Shown here in pieces: positions 35,565 through 46,754 of a DNA stretch of 64,000 nt. The stretch covers positions 1 through 64,000 of the forward strand of contig JAODAQ010000028.1 in assembly GCA_025463515.1 (NCBI GenBank), in the 5' to 3' direction. The notes beneath the pieces are model-generated. The model worked only from the letters and a program-made list of their open reading frames with translations, was not told where the DNA came from and did no database searches. Within the stretch, counting starts at the first letter, position 1. The number at the start of each line of letters is the position of its first letter. The DNA is from Rhodoglobus sp. (GTDB taxonomy: Bacteria; Actinomycetota; Actinomycetes; Actinomycetales; Microbacteriaceae). Both the position numbers and the translations under genes were made by a program.

Positions 35565-36073
35565 GGGAACCGGGGAACGACGCGCTCGCACTGCTCGCGA
35601 GGCCGGCGTGGCACGACGTCTGGGTTGGCGCGCTCGCGCAGTGGCTCATCTTCGTCCCGCTGCTCAGCGTCCTGCTTGCGCTCTCAGGCATCGCCTTCAG
35701 CGTTCCCAACGGTCCGTTCTTCGCCCTCTTCTCCCCGATCTACAGCGCGGTCGTCGGTGCCGTGGTGACGATGGTGCTCGGCGTCCCGCTCGCGAAGGCG
35801 CTCTCGGTGCTGCTCGGGCGCTCGACTGCGTGGGTCGCACATCTCGTGGCGTACCTTGGGCTCGGGTTCCTCCTCGCCACCCTCCTCATCCATCTGTGGA
35901 TGCTCGCGACAGGCCTGCTCTGGGACAGCACGGCCTGGTGGGCCTCGATGTGGCTGCTCCTGCCGATCGCCTCCGCTGCAGCGCTCTCGGTCGGCGCAGG
36001 CTGGGGAATTGCGTGGCGGCGCGCGGTAGTACGGCGCAGAGTGATGCCGCTTCTCGAGGAGTCGTACGCATGA
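35561..36073 (+). CDS. Membrane protein of unknown function (first of a tandem pair)
   Basis: A 170-residue protein with four hydrophobic helices (about 25-45, 55-78, 88-115, 120-148). It starts in an ATGA overlap with the TetR gene and ends in an ATGA overlap with the next gene. The N-terminal segment (LLARPAWHDVWVGALAQW) matches the next protein (LLAQPTWDNVAKGALYTW), so the two are paralogues from a tandem duplication. I recognise no family; an exported or transporter-like role under TetR control is only a guess. Confidence 0.78.
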   Translation: MREPGNDALALLARPAWHDVWVGALAQWLIFVPLLSVLLALSGIAFSVPNGPFFALFSPIYSAVVGAVVTMVLGVPLAKALSVLLGRSTAWVAHLVAYLGLGFLLATLLIHLWMLATGLLWDSTAWWASMWLLLPIASAAALSVGAGWGIAWRRAVVRRRVMPLLEESYA

Positions 36074-36591
36074 GGCGCCCGACGCCCGCGGATGTGTCGC
36101 TCCTGGCACAGCCCACCTGGGACAACGTCGCGAAAGGTGCCCTCTACACCTGGGGCATCCTTCCGCTCGCGGTCGGCGTGATCGTCGTGGGCGCTATAGC
36201 CCCCAGTGGTCGGCAGACCCCGGCGATGGTCCCGGTCATCTTCCTGTTCGCCGTGCTGATGGCGGCGGTCGTCAGCGGCGTCATCATCGGAACCTGGGGC
36301 ATCCTGAGCGGCCTGCTCATCGGCAGGCTGCTCAAGCCGATCCCGTGGTGGGGAGTCCACGCGGTTGTGCACTTCGTCTGGGGCACCGCTACCGGGCTCC
36401 TGGTGGTGCTCATCTACCTGCTGGCGACGAGCGGCGAAGCCAACCCGTTCGCCCCGCCGATCTGGGCCACCTCCGTCGCCCTCATAGCCGCCACCGGCGT
36501 CTCCACCCTCGCAGGCTGGGCACTGGCCTGGCGCGCGGCAATCCGCCGCTCCGCCACCGAGGAGCCCGCGCTACCGCTCCTCGCGGAGTGA
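36070..36591 (+). CDS. Membrane protein of unknown function (second of a tandem pair)
   Basis: It has 173 residues, four membrane helices and a Trp/Gly-rich loop (PIPWWGVHAVVHFVWGTATG). It is paralogous to the preceding gene in N-terminal motif and helix pattern, and is coupled to it by ATGA. The C-terminal 21 bases overlap the convergent dxs gene, so the last residues (ALPLLAE) share DNA with the Dxs C-terminus. No enzymatic motif is visible. Confidence 0.78.
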   Translation: MRRPTPADVSLLAQPTWDNVAKGALYTWGILPLAVGVIVVGAIAPSGRQTPAMVPVIFLFAVLMAAVVSGVIIGTWGILSGLLIGRLLKPIPWWGVHAVVHFVWGTATGLLVVLIYLLATSGEANPFAPPIWATSVALIAATGVSTLAGWALAWRAAIRRSATEEPALPLLAE

Positions 36592-38511
36592 CTCCGCCAC
36601 ACTGTCCACGGGCAGTGGCCGCGCGACCGGGATCTTGCTCCCGAGCACCTGGGCAACAACGTCGCGCGCGATCGCCTGCGGGGTGAGGCCGACCTGCTCC
36701 ATGATGAAGTCGCGGCTGCCGTGCGGGAGGAACTGGTCGGGCAGCCCGAGTTCGGTGACCGCCGTGTCGACGCCAGCTGCGCGAAGGTCCTGCCGGATGC
36801 GCGTGCCGATGCCGCCGACGCGAACCCCGTCCTCGATCGTGACGACGATGCGGTGCTCGGCGGAGATGTCGATCACGCTCTGCGGAACAGGGACCACCCA
36901 GCGGGGGTCGATGACCGTCGCACCGATGCCCTGCGCCGCGAGCCGCTCGGCGACCTGGAGGCCGAGCTTCGCCATCGGACCGACCGTGACGATGAGCACG
37001 TCCTTGTGCGGAGCCTCCCGCAGCACATCCACTCCGTCGGAGGTGCGGCGCACAGCCTCGTACTCGGTACCGACGGTGCCCTTCGAGAAGCGCACAACCG
37101 TCGGACCGTCCTCCACGACGACGGCCTCACCGAGCTCCTCGCGCAACCGGGTCGCGTCGCGGGGGGCGGCGATCCGGATGCTCGGCACGACCTGCAGGAT
37201 CGCGAGGTCCCACATCCCGTGGTGGCTGGGGCCGTCGGGCCCGGTGACTCCGGCGCGGTCGAGCACGAAGGTGACGCCTGCCTTGTGCAGCGCGACATCC
37301 ATCAGCACCTGGTCGAACGCGCGGTTGACGAAGGTGGCATACATCGTGACCACCGGATGCATGCCGCCGAAGGCGAGGCCGGCAGCCGACGTCACGGCGT
37401 GCTGCTCGGCGATCCCGACGTCGAGCACACGGGCCGGGAACCGCTCGGCGAACTTGTGCAGCCCGGTCGGCCGCAGCATCGCGGCCGTGATGCCCACCAG
37501 CCGCTCGTTGCCCTCCGCCAGGTGCAGGATCTCGTCGGCGAACACGCTCGTCCACGACGGCTTGCTCGCGATCTCGATCGGCTCGCCGGTCTCGGGGTCG
37601 ATCTGCCCGACGGCGTGGAACTGGTCGGCGGTGTCGAGCAGCGCCGGCTGGTAGCCGCGGCCCTTCTCCGTGATCGCGTGCACGATCACCGGGGCGCCGT
37701 AGCGCTTCGCCTGCTCGAGGGCCTCGGTCAGGGCCGCGATGTCATGGCCGTGGATCGGCCCGAGGTACTTGATGTCGAGGTTCGAGTACAGCGCCTCGTT
37801 GTTGGTGAGCCGCGCGAGGAAGCCGTGCGTGCCGCCGCGGATGCCACGGTAGAGGGCGCGTCCGGGAGCGCCGAAGGCGTGGAAGAACCGGCGGCTCGTC
37901 GAGTACAGGTTGCGGTAGGAGCGGCGGGTGCGCACGTCGTTGAGGAAGTGCGCCATGCCGCCGATGGTCGGGGCGTACGAGCGGCCGTTGTCGTTGACGA
38001 TGATGACGAGGTTGCGGCTGTTGTCGTCGCTGATGTTGTTCAGCGCCTCCCAGGTCATACCGCCCGTGAGGGCGCCATCGCCCACGACGGCGACGACGTG
38101 CCGATCGGAGTGGCCGGTCATCGTGAAGGCTCGCGAGATGCCGTCCGCCCAGCTCAGCGAGCTCGACGCGTGCGAGCTCTCCACGATGTCGTGCTCCGAC
38201 TCGGAGCGCTGCGGGTAGCCGGCGAGGCCGTCCTCCTCGCGCAGCCTGCTGAAGTCCTGGCGGCCCGTGAGCAGCTTGTGGACGTAGCTCTGGTGACCGG
38301 TGTCGAACACGATCGCATCGTGCGGCGAGTCGAACACCTTGTGCATCGCGATGGTCAGCTCGACGACGCCGAGGTTCGGGCCGAGGTGCCCGCCGGTCTT
38401 CGAGACCTCGCGGACGAGGAACTCGCGGATCTCGGCCGCGAGCTCCACGAGCTGGTCGTTGCTGAGTCCGTCGAGGTCGCGCGGGCCGGTGATCCCCTCA
38501 AGCAACGTCAT
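36571..38511 (-). CDS. dxs: 1-deoxy-D-xylulose-5-phosphate synthase
   Basis: First enzyme of the MEP isoprenoid pathway; it condenses pyruvate with glyceraldehyde 3-phosphate using thiamine diphosphate. It has 646 residues. The ThDP motif is VVGDGALTGGMTWEALNNIS. The substrate-handling His residues lie in FDTGHQSYVHKLL, and the second domain has VGIAEQHAVTSAAGLAFGG. It is complete and of family length. The 208 bp upstream, towards acnA, carry element copy 3. Confidence 0.97.
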   Translation of the reverse strand: MTLLEGITGPRDLDGLSNDQLVELAAEIREFLVREVSKTGGHLGPNLGVVELTIAMHKVFDSPHDAIVFDTGHQSYVHKLLTGRQDFSRLREEDGLAGYPQRSESEHDIVESSHASSSLSWADGISRAFTMTGHSDRHVVAVVGDGALTGGMTWEALNNISDDNSRNLVIIVNDNGRSYAPTIGGMAHFLNDVRTRRSYRNLYSTSRRFFHAFGAPGRALYRGIRGGTHGFLARLTNNEALYSNLDIKYLGPIHGHDIAALTEALEQAKRYGAPVIVHAITEKGRGYQPALLDTADQFHAVGQIDPETGEPIEIASKPSWTSVFADEILHLAEGNERLVGITAAMLRPTGLHKFAERFPARVLDVGIAEQHAVTSAAGLAFGGMHPVVTMYATFVNRAFDQVLMDVALHKAGVTFVLDRAGVTGPDGPSHHGMWDLAILQVVPSIRIAAPRDATRLREELGEAVVVEDGPTVVRFSKGTVGTEYEAVRRTSDGVDVLREAPHKDVLIVTVGPMAKLGLQVAERLAAQGIGATVIDPRWVVPVPQSVIDISAEHRIVVTIEDGVRVGGIGTRIRQDLRAAGVDTAVTELGLPDQFLPHGSRDFIMEQVGLTPQAIARDVVAQVLGSKIPVARPLPVDSVAESLREER

Positions 38512-38586
38512 GCTTTGAGCCTAGCTCGCGCCGCCTCAACAATCACTTCGACGCGGGGCCCTTGCGCGGGCATCCGGCGGCACTGT

Positions 38587-38666
38587 CGAAAACGCAGGAG
38601 AAGCGGCGTGAAAGCGCCCGGATGCACCCGCCAACGCTCTCCGCGGGCAAATCTCCTGCGTTTTCG
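38587..38666 (+). repeat. 80-bp palindromic element, copy 3
   Basis: Arms CGAAAACGCAGGAG (38587-38600) and CTCCTGCGTTTTCG (38653-38666), 52-base core. Part of the core (GGCGTGAAAG) resembles the same position of copy 2 (CACGTGAAAG). It lies between the acnA stop and the dxs start, 54 bp beyond the acnA stop. Confidence 0.9.
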
Positions 38667-38679
38667 GCGCACAGCGGAA

Positions 38680-38707
38680 CGCCCGCCGCCCCGAAGGACG
38701 ACGGGCG
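38680..38707 (-). terminator. Hairpin after acnA with UUCG loop
   Basis: On the acnA strand, CGCCCGTCGTCC and GGGCGGCGGGCG can pair over about 12 bp (two G-U pairs) around a UUCG loop. It begins 12 bases after the acnA stop. No T-tract follows, so it may act as an mRNA end or a Rho-assisted terminator. Confidence 0.5.
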
Positions 38708-38719
38708 CTCGGCGTGCGG

Positions 38720-41527
<2,808 letters not shown>

Positions 41528-41612
41528 GTCGTCTCCCTTGCTGACCTACTGCCAATACTCGCGGGCCGCCCCGCCAACGGCTAGCAAGGCAAGCCTAAGA
41601 CTGCTGCGCCGA

Positions 41613-41638
41613 AAAGTATCTCGATATCAAGATACTTT
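41613..41638. promoter_or_regulatory. 26-bp near-perfect palindrome upstream of acnA
   Basis: AAAGTATCT (41613-41621) and AGATACTTT (41630-41638) are exact complements around a central GATATC; only one pair (C/A) of the whole 26 bp is mismatched. It starts 85 bp upstream of the acnA start and 5 bp beyond the ctpE-like stop. It looks like a MarR- or TetR-type operator; the regulator is not in the window. Confidence 0.6.
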
Positions 41639-41642
41639 AGCA

Positions 41643-43982
41643 TCACAGCCGGTCGTAGATCAGACCGCGCCGCCGGGCGTTTCGGTAGAAGAGCTCAACA
41701 GCAACGGCCCCGAGGATGCCCGCCCCGAGCCCCACGAGCAGTGGGGGCTCGAACCGCAGCGGCATGGCGAAGAACTCGCGCCCGAAGGGCACCGTGATCG
41801 CGAGGAGGAACGCCGCGACCATGGACGCGAGCAGCAGCGCCCGCCAGCGGTCGAGCGGCCTGGTGAGCACGCACAGGATCCAGAACGCGGTGATCCACAG
41901 CCCCACGGTTGTGATCGCGCGCGCCTGCTCGACGTCGACCATCCCGTGGAGGACGGCGTTCGCCGCGATCGTCGTCGCGGCGGCGATGAGGCCGGTGGGT
42001 GCTGCGTAGCGCAGGAGCCTCCCGAGGATGCCGGGATGGTAGATCCGCCGGTTCGGCGCGAGGGCGAGGAAGAACGCCGGGATGCCGATGGTCAGCGTCG
42101 AGACCAGGGTGAGCTGTCGCGGCAGGAACGGGAACTGCCACAGCAGCACCGCGAACACCACGGCGAACACGATGCCGTAGACGGTCTTGGCGAGGAAGAG
42201 GTTCGCCACCCGCTCGACGTTCGCAATCACCTGCCGGCCGTAGGCGAGCACGTTGGGCAGTCGCGAGAACTCGTTGTCGAGGAGCACGAGCCTCGCGACG
42301 GCCTTCGAGGCGCTCGTACCCGAGCCCATCGCGATGCCGAGGTCGGCGTCCTTGATCGCCATCGCGTCGTTCACGCCGTCGCCGGTCATCGCGACCGTGT
42401 GGCCGTCCTCCTGCAGCACCCGGACCATCGCGCGCTTCTGGTCGGGGGTGACCCGGCCGAAGATGCTGTGCTGGCCGAGGGCCGCCCGCAGTTCGTCATC
42501 GCCGCTCAGGGTCGAGGCGTCGATCGACGTCTCCCCCACGCCGAGCCCCGTGGCCAGCGCCGCGACCGTGATGGGGTTGTCGCCCGAGATCACCACGCAG
42601 CGCACGCCCTGCTCGGCGAAGTAGGTGAGGGTCGCGGCGGCATCCGCACGGATCGTCTCGCCGAAGAGCAGGACGGCGACGGGTGCGACGCCCTCCAGGA
42701 CGAGGTCGTCGGGGCCGGGCAGCCTGTCGACGCGGGCGAGGGCCAGCGTGCGGTGGCCGACGGCGGCATGGCCCGCGGCGAGAGCAGCGGCATCCGGATG
42801 CCCCGCCAGCACGCGCTCGGGGGCGCCGAGCACCCACGTGCTCACCACCCCGCCGCTGTGGCACTCGAGGCCGCTGTAGGCGCGCTTGCTCGCGAACGGG
42901 AGCCGCCGCCCCGCCACCGCTCCCACCTCGGGGAACGTCTCGGCGAGCGAGAGCGCGGTCGCATTCGCCTCGTCGACGCGCGCGAAGAGCGAGAGCGCCG
43001 CATCCATGTGCTCGTCGACCAGCAGCGGGTCGGCGCGCAGGAAGGCGACGTCGCCGCTCGTGAGCGTGCCGGTCTTGTCGAGGCACAGCACGTCGACGCG
43101 GGCGAGGATCTCGACGGCCGCGAGCTCCTGGATGAGCACTCGCTGCCGGGCGAGGCGGATCGCAGCCACGCCGAACGCGAGGCTGATGAGGAGGACGAGC
43201 CCCTCGGGGATCATCCCGACCACGCTCGCTACGATGCCGATGAGCGTCTCGCGCCAGCGGCCGTCCACGAAGGCCTGAACGTCGAACCGCCCGGCGAGGA
43301 ACTGGCTGCCGATCACGATCATCACGATCGGCCCGAGCAGCCAGGAGATGTAGACGAGGATGCGGTTGGTAGCCGTGCGCAGCTCGGACCGCGCGAGCGA
43401 GTGCCGGCGGATCTCGGAGGTGAGCCTGTTCGCGTAGGAGTGCGCGCCCACGGCCGTCACAACAGCGTGGCCCGTGCCCGTGGCGACGAGCGCCCCGGAG
43501 AGCACGGTGTCGCCCTCGCCCTTCTGGATCGGCTCCGACTCCCCGGTCAGCAGCGACTCGTTGATCGTGAGGTCCACCGAGTCGACCACGGTGCCGTCGG
43601 CCACGACCTGGTCGCCCGAGCGCAGCACGACCGTGTCGCCCAGGACCACCTCGCCCGGATGCAGCAGCACGACCTCCCCGTCGCGCAGCACGGCCACCAC
43701 CGGCGACGCGAGCAGCGCCAGCCGGTCGAGCGCGACCTTGGCCCGCACCTCCTGCACGATGCCGATGAGCGAGTTGGCGACCACGATCGCGTAGAACAGC
43801 CCGTCGCGCAGATCGCCGAAGACGGCGATGACCACGAAGCACACCGTGAGGATCGCGTTGAAGAGGGTGAGGACGTTGTCCCTGACGATGTGCCAGAGGG
43901 GGCGGGAGGTCGTGCGCTTCGTGGCGTTGGTCTCACCGCGCGCGACGCGGTCTGCTACCTCAGCTGCGCTCAGGCCGCGCAT
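41643..43982 (-). CDS. ctpE: CtpE-like cation-transporting P-type ATPase
   Basis: It has 779 residues. Phosphorylation site DKTGT lies in LCLDKTGTLTSGDV, the actuator motif is NESLLTGESEPI, and the hinge is MTGDGVNDAMAIKDADLGIA. The fourth membrane helix has MIPEGLVLLISLAFGV (PEGL), as in mycobacterial CtpE, a calcium-uptake pump of 797 residues. No N-terminal heavy-metal domain is present. I start it at ATG 43982, which lies 23 bases inside the DUF3159 gene; an upstream extension in frame has no ATPase similarity. Calcium specificity is inferred. Confidence 0.85.
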   Translation of the reverse strand: MRGLSAAEVADRVARGETNATKRTTSRPLWHIVRDNVLTLFNAILTVCFVVIAVFGDLRDGLFYAIVVANSLIGIVQEVRAKVALDRLALLASPVVAVLRDGEVVLLHPGEVVLGDTVVLRSGDQVVADGTVVDSVDLTINESLLTGESEPIQKGEGDTVLSGALVATGTGHAVVTAVGAHSYANRLTSEIRRHSLARSELRTATNRILVYISWLLGPIVMIVIGSQFLAGRFDVQAFVDGRWRETLIGIVASVVGMIPEGLVLLISLAFGVAAIRLARQRVLIQELAAVEILARVDVLCLDKTGTLTSGDVAFLRADPLLVDEHMDAALSLFARVDEANATALSLAETFPEVGAVAGRRLPFASKRAYSGLECHSGGVVSTWVLGAPERVLAGHPDAAALAAGHAAVGHRTLALARVDRLPGPDDLVLEGVAPVAVLLFGETIRADAAATLTYFAEQGVRCVVISGDNPITVAALATGLGVGETSIDASTLSGDDELRAALGQHSIFGRVTPDQKRAMVRVLQEDGHTVAMTGDGVNDAMAIKDADLGIAMGSGTSASKAVARLVLLDNEFSRLPNVLAYGRQVIANVERVANLFLAKTVYGIVFAVVFAVLLWQFPFLPRQLTLVSTLTIGIPAFFLALAPNRRIYHPGILGRLLRYAAPTGLIAAATTIAANAVLHGMVDVEQARAITTVGLWITAFWILCVLTRPLDRWRALLLASMVAAFLLAITVPFGREFFAMPLRFEPPLLVGLGAGILGAVAVELFYRNARRRGLIYDRL

Positions 43983-44667
43983 AGACCGTCCGCACCAGCA
44001 GCCACGTGACCCACAGCATTCCCGCGTAGAGCGGGACGCCCAGGATGAGCTTGAGAGTTGCGAGCGCCGCGGCGTTCTCCGCGAAGTAGAGCGGGAGCTC
44101 CACACCGAGGCGCAGGGCGAACAGCCCGCTCCACAGGATGGTGGCGATCAGCGCCACGCGGAACTTCGCCTTGTCGTCGCGCCAGGCCGACCCCTCGCTG
44201 CGGATGAGCGAGACGATCACGCCGATGAGCGGCCACCGCACCGCGAGGCTGACGAGCAGCGCGATGAGGAACGCGCCGTTGATGAAGAAGCCGAGCACGA
44301 AGTTGTCCTCGGCGCGGCCCGTGATGAGCGCGAGGCCCGCGGAGAGGGCGAGGCCGATCACGCCCGCGAGCGCGGAGCTCCACGGCGTCCTGGTGATCGC
44401 ACGCACGATCACGAACACGATGGCGAGGCCCACCGGGATCGCGACGGACAGGAAGAGGTCCTTCGTGACCGTGTAGATCACGAGGAAGGCGAGTCCCGGC
44501 AGGATCGACTCCACGAGCCCGCGCACGCCGCCCATCGCCTGGAGCAGCGCTCCGGCGCTCGGGGCCTCCCCGGGCTCGACAGCGCCGAAGCCCGACTTCC
44601 GGGCGGCCGCGGAGAGGCTCTCGCCGAGGGGCTTCAGGTTCGGGTCGTCGCCCGCGGAGTCGCTCAT
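43960..44667 (-). CDS. DUF3159 membrane protein
   Basis: It has 235 residues: an N-terminal acidic region (about 1-45), then five to six membrane helices (for example GLAFLVIYTVTKDLFLSVAI and GLALSAGLALITGRAEDNFV). DUF3159 is an actinobacterial family of unknown function found in the dut neighbourhood. It overlaps DUF3710 (ATGA, 4 bases) and the ATPase gene (23 bases), so all of these should form one operon with dut. Confidence 0.88.
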   Translation of the reverse strand: MSDSAGDDPNLKPLGESLSAAARKSGFGAVEPGEAPSAGALLQAMGGVRGLVESILPGLAFLVIYTVTKDLFLSVAIPVGLAIVFVIVRAITRTPWSSALAGVIGLALSAGLALITGRAEDNFVLGFFINGAFLIALLVSLAVRWPLIGVIVSLIRSEGSAWRDDKAKFRVALIATILWSGLFALRLGVELPLYFAENAAALATLKLILGVPLYAGMLWVTWLLVRTVYARPERS

Positions 44668-45284
44668 GCTTCGTCCGTCGTCGGTCCGGTCGCGGGCATG
44701 TGCAGCGGGATCAAGTCGCGCGGCGGCATCGGAGTCGTGCCGCGCACTACCACGATCGAGCGGAAGAGGTCCTCGACCTTCGCCGCGGCATCCGGATTCG
44801 TCGCGCCCTCGCCGGCGATCACGCCGCGCAGGAACCAGCGCGGGCCGTCGACGCCGACGAACCGCGCGAGGCGGCTTCCGCCGGGCTGGCCTGCGGCAAC
44901 GGGGATCTCGGCCAGGACCTCGGGCCCGAAGTTGCCCACGACGACCTGCGTGGTGCCGCCCTGCTTCTGGATCTGCTCGATGATCTGCTGGCGGATCTCG
45001 TGCCACAGCCCGCTGTTGCGCGGCGCGGCGAACGGCTGCACCTGGAGGGTCGAGCCCGCGTAGTCGAGGCCGACGGCGACGACGCGCTTGCTGCCCTCCT
45101 CGACCTCGAGGCGCAGTTGGAGCTCGGGGCGGGGAAGGATCTTGACGCCGCCGAGGTCGACGTAGGGGCGGACGGCGTTCGCCTCGCTCTCGTCGAGGGG
45201 CCCGGCGGTCGCGCGGTCGGAGGGGGCGGACTTGGGCTGCTCGGTGACGGCGCCCTCGATCTCCCTCGGTTCGATATCGCTCAC
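44664..45284 (-). CDS. DUF3710 protein
   Basis: A soluble 206-residue protein of the actinobacterial DUF3710 family. It has an acidic N-terminal tail (1-35), then the conserved YVDLGGVKILPRPELQLRLE, LDYAGSTLQVQPFAAPRNSG and RFVGVDGPRWFLRGVI. It is a constant neighbour of dut and DUF3159 in actinobacteria; its function is unknown. It overlaps both neighbours by 4 bases. Confidence 0.9.
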   Translation of the reverse strand: MSDIEPREIEGAVTEQPKSAPSDRATAGPLDESEANAVRPYVDLGGVKILPRPELQLRLEVEEGSKRVVAVGLDYAGSTLQVQPFAAPRNSGLWHEIRQQIIEQIQKQGGTTQVVVGNFGPEVLAEIPVAAGQPGGSRLARFVGVDGPRWFLRGVIAGEGATNPDAAAKVEDLFRSIVVVRGTTPMPPRDLIPLHMPATGPTTDEA

Positions 45285-45751
45285 GGAGCAACTCCTTCTC
45301 GTACTGGGGCGGTGCCCTTGGCGACGCCGGTCGAGCCGAAGCCCGCCTCGCCGCGATGACTGCCCGGCAGAGTCTCCACCGGGATGAACCTCGCCCGAGT
45401 TGCGGGCATGACGATGAGCTGGGCGATGCGGTCCCCCACCTCGATGGGGAACGGATGCCCGGCGTCGGTGTTGAGCAGTGTGATGCGGATCTCGCCGCGG
45501 TACCCGGCATCCACCGTCCCCGGGCTGTTCACGATAGTGATGCCGTGCTTCGCCGCGAGGCCCGAGCGCGGGACCACGAAGGCCACGAAGCCGTCGGGCA
45601 GGGCGATGGAGACCCCGGTGCCCACTGTCGCGCGCGCACCCGGCTCGAGCACGAGGGATTCGGCGGAGTGCAGGTCTGCGCCCGCGTCTCCAGGGTGCGC
45701 GTAGACCGGCACCTCACCAGAGGCGATCAGTACCTCGACGTTCTCGACCAC
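45281..45751 (-). CDS. dut: Deoxyuridine 5'-triphosphate nucleotidohydrolase
   Basis: dUTPase hydrolyses dUTP to dUMP, which keeps uracil out of DNA and feeds thymidylate synthesis. It has 156 residues from GTG 45751. All five trimeric dUTPase motifs are present: DAGADLHS, VPRSGLAAKHG, GTVDAGYRGEI, GDRIAQLIV and the C-terminal RGEAGFGSTG. It heads the dut-DUF3710-DUF3159-ctpE run and is divergent from DUF3093. Confidence 0.97.
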   Translation of the reverse strand: MVENVEVLIASGEVPVYAHPGDAGADLHSAESLVLEPGARATVGTGVSIALPDGFVAFVVPRSGLAAKHGITIVNSPGTVDAGYRGEIRITLLNTDAGHPFPIEVGDRIAQLIVMPATRARFIPVETLPGSHRGEAGFGSTGVAKGTAPVREGVAP

Positions 45752-45819
45752 GTGACGAGGGTAGTGCAGAACGCTGTACCCGCCGTGAACGTACGGCAGA
45801 GCAGTGTCTAATAGAGAGC

Positions 45820-46275
45820 GTGATCCACTACCGCGAACGACTCTGGCCCGCCCCGTGGCTGTTCATCAGCACGGCGCTCGTCATCCCCGCGAGCCTGCTC
45901 GTGTTCCTGCCGATCAACACCACGGTCGGCATCATCGTGGCGATCGTGCTGTATCTGGGATGCGTCGGGCTTCTGCTGCTCGGCTCCCCCGTGGTCGAGG
46001 TCACCGACACCCACTTCGTGGCGGGGAAGGCGCGCCTCCCGTTGGCCCTTCTGGGCTCCGTGGAGGAGTTCAGCGGAGACGAGGCGCGGATGGAGCGCGG
46101 ACAGCGTCTCGACGCTCGCGCATACCTATTGATCCGCGGCTGGGTGGACCCGGTCGTGAAGGTAGGGGTCGACGATGATGCCGACCCCACCCCCTACTGG
46201 GTCGTGTCGACGAGGAGCCCGTCGTCACTTGCCACAGTTCTCGAGGCCTCTAGGCAGCGCACTCCAGGCAAATAG
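45820..46275 (+). CDS. DUF3093 membrane protein
   Basis: It has 151 residues from GTG 45820. Two adjacent membrane helices (about 12-32 and 38-58) precede a soluble domain with VEVTDTHFVAGKARLPLALL and ARAYLLIRGWVDPVVKV. The family is actinobacterial, of unknown function, and conserved opposite dut (as Rv2698 in mycobacteria). Its 3' end overlaps the convergent DUF4193 gene by 26 bases. Confidence 0.9.
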   Translation: MIHYRERLWPAPWLFISTALVIPASLLVFLPINTTVGIIVAIVLYLGCVGLLLLGSPVVEVTDTHFVAGKARLPLALLGSVEEFSGDEARMERGQRLDARAYLLIRGWVDPVVKVGVDDDADPTPYWVVSTRSPSSLATVLEASRQRTPGK

Positions 46276-46543
46276 GCCCGAGCTTGGTCTCGTGGTCGAT
46301 CTGCGAGCGGTGCTTCACCAGGAAGCAGTTAACACACGTGAACTCGTCGGCCTGCGGCGGGAGCACGACGACATCGAGGTCGAGATCTGAGAGATCTGCG
46401 CCCGCGAGTTCGAAGCTGCCCGGGTTGTCTGCATCGTCGTTGTCGATCGAGCCCGACGTCTTGTCCGGAACGCGCTCCTTCAGTGCCTCGATCGACTCTG
46501 AGTCGTCGTCGGTCTTACGGGGTGCGTCGTAGTCGGTTGCCAT
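46250..46543 (-). CDS. DUF4193 zinc-ribbon-like protein
   Basis: It has 97 residues, beginning MATDYDAPRKTDDDSESIEA as is typical of the family; an in-frame ATG two codons upstream is the alternative. The centre is very acidic (LSDLDLDVVVLP). The C-terminus has two CxxC pairs, CVNC and CLEC, around FLVKHRSQ, which should bind zinc. RbpA-like or transcription-related roles have been suggested only by context. Rv2699c is the mycobacterial counterpart. Confidence 0.9.
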   Translation of the reverse strand: MATDYDAPRKTDDDSESIEALKERVPDKTSGSIDNDDADNPGSFELAGADLSDLDLDVVVLPPQADEFTCVNCFLVKHRSQIDHETKLGPICLECAA

Positions 46544-46754
46544 GCCCATCCACTTCTGTAAGCGTCACTTTTTATCTTCGGTAACGAAATCGGCGGGGAC
46601 AGTGTGCATGAATCCATTCGGAATAGCAAACCACTGAACGCCAGTCGCTTTCGCGCATCCCGTGCAACTTACGGCACGCCCGTTCTATTCCCCTGATATG
46701 GCGGCGCGCCGTGTCATCCTTGACCCGAATCGTGACGGCTGGAGGGCTTTCAGC

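Noticed and set aside
41586-41604. A DtxR/IdeR-like iron box upstream of acnA (TTAGGCTTG half-site)
   Set aside because: One half matches but the other does not; about 10 of 19 positions agree, too few to support a site.
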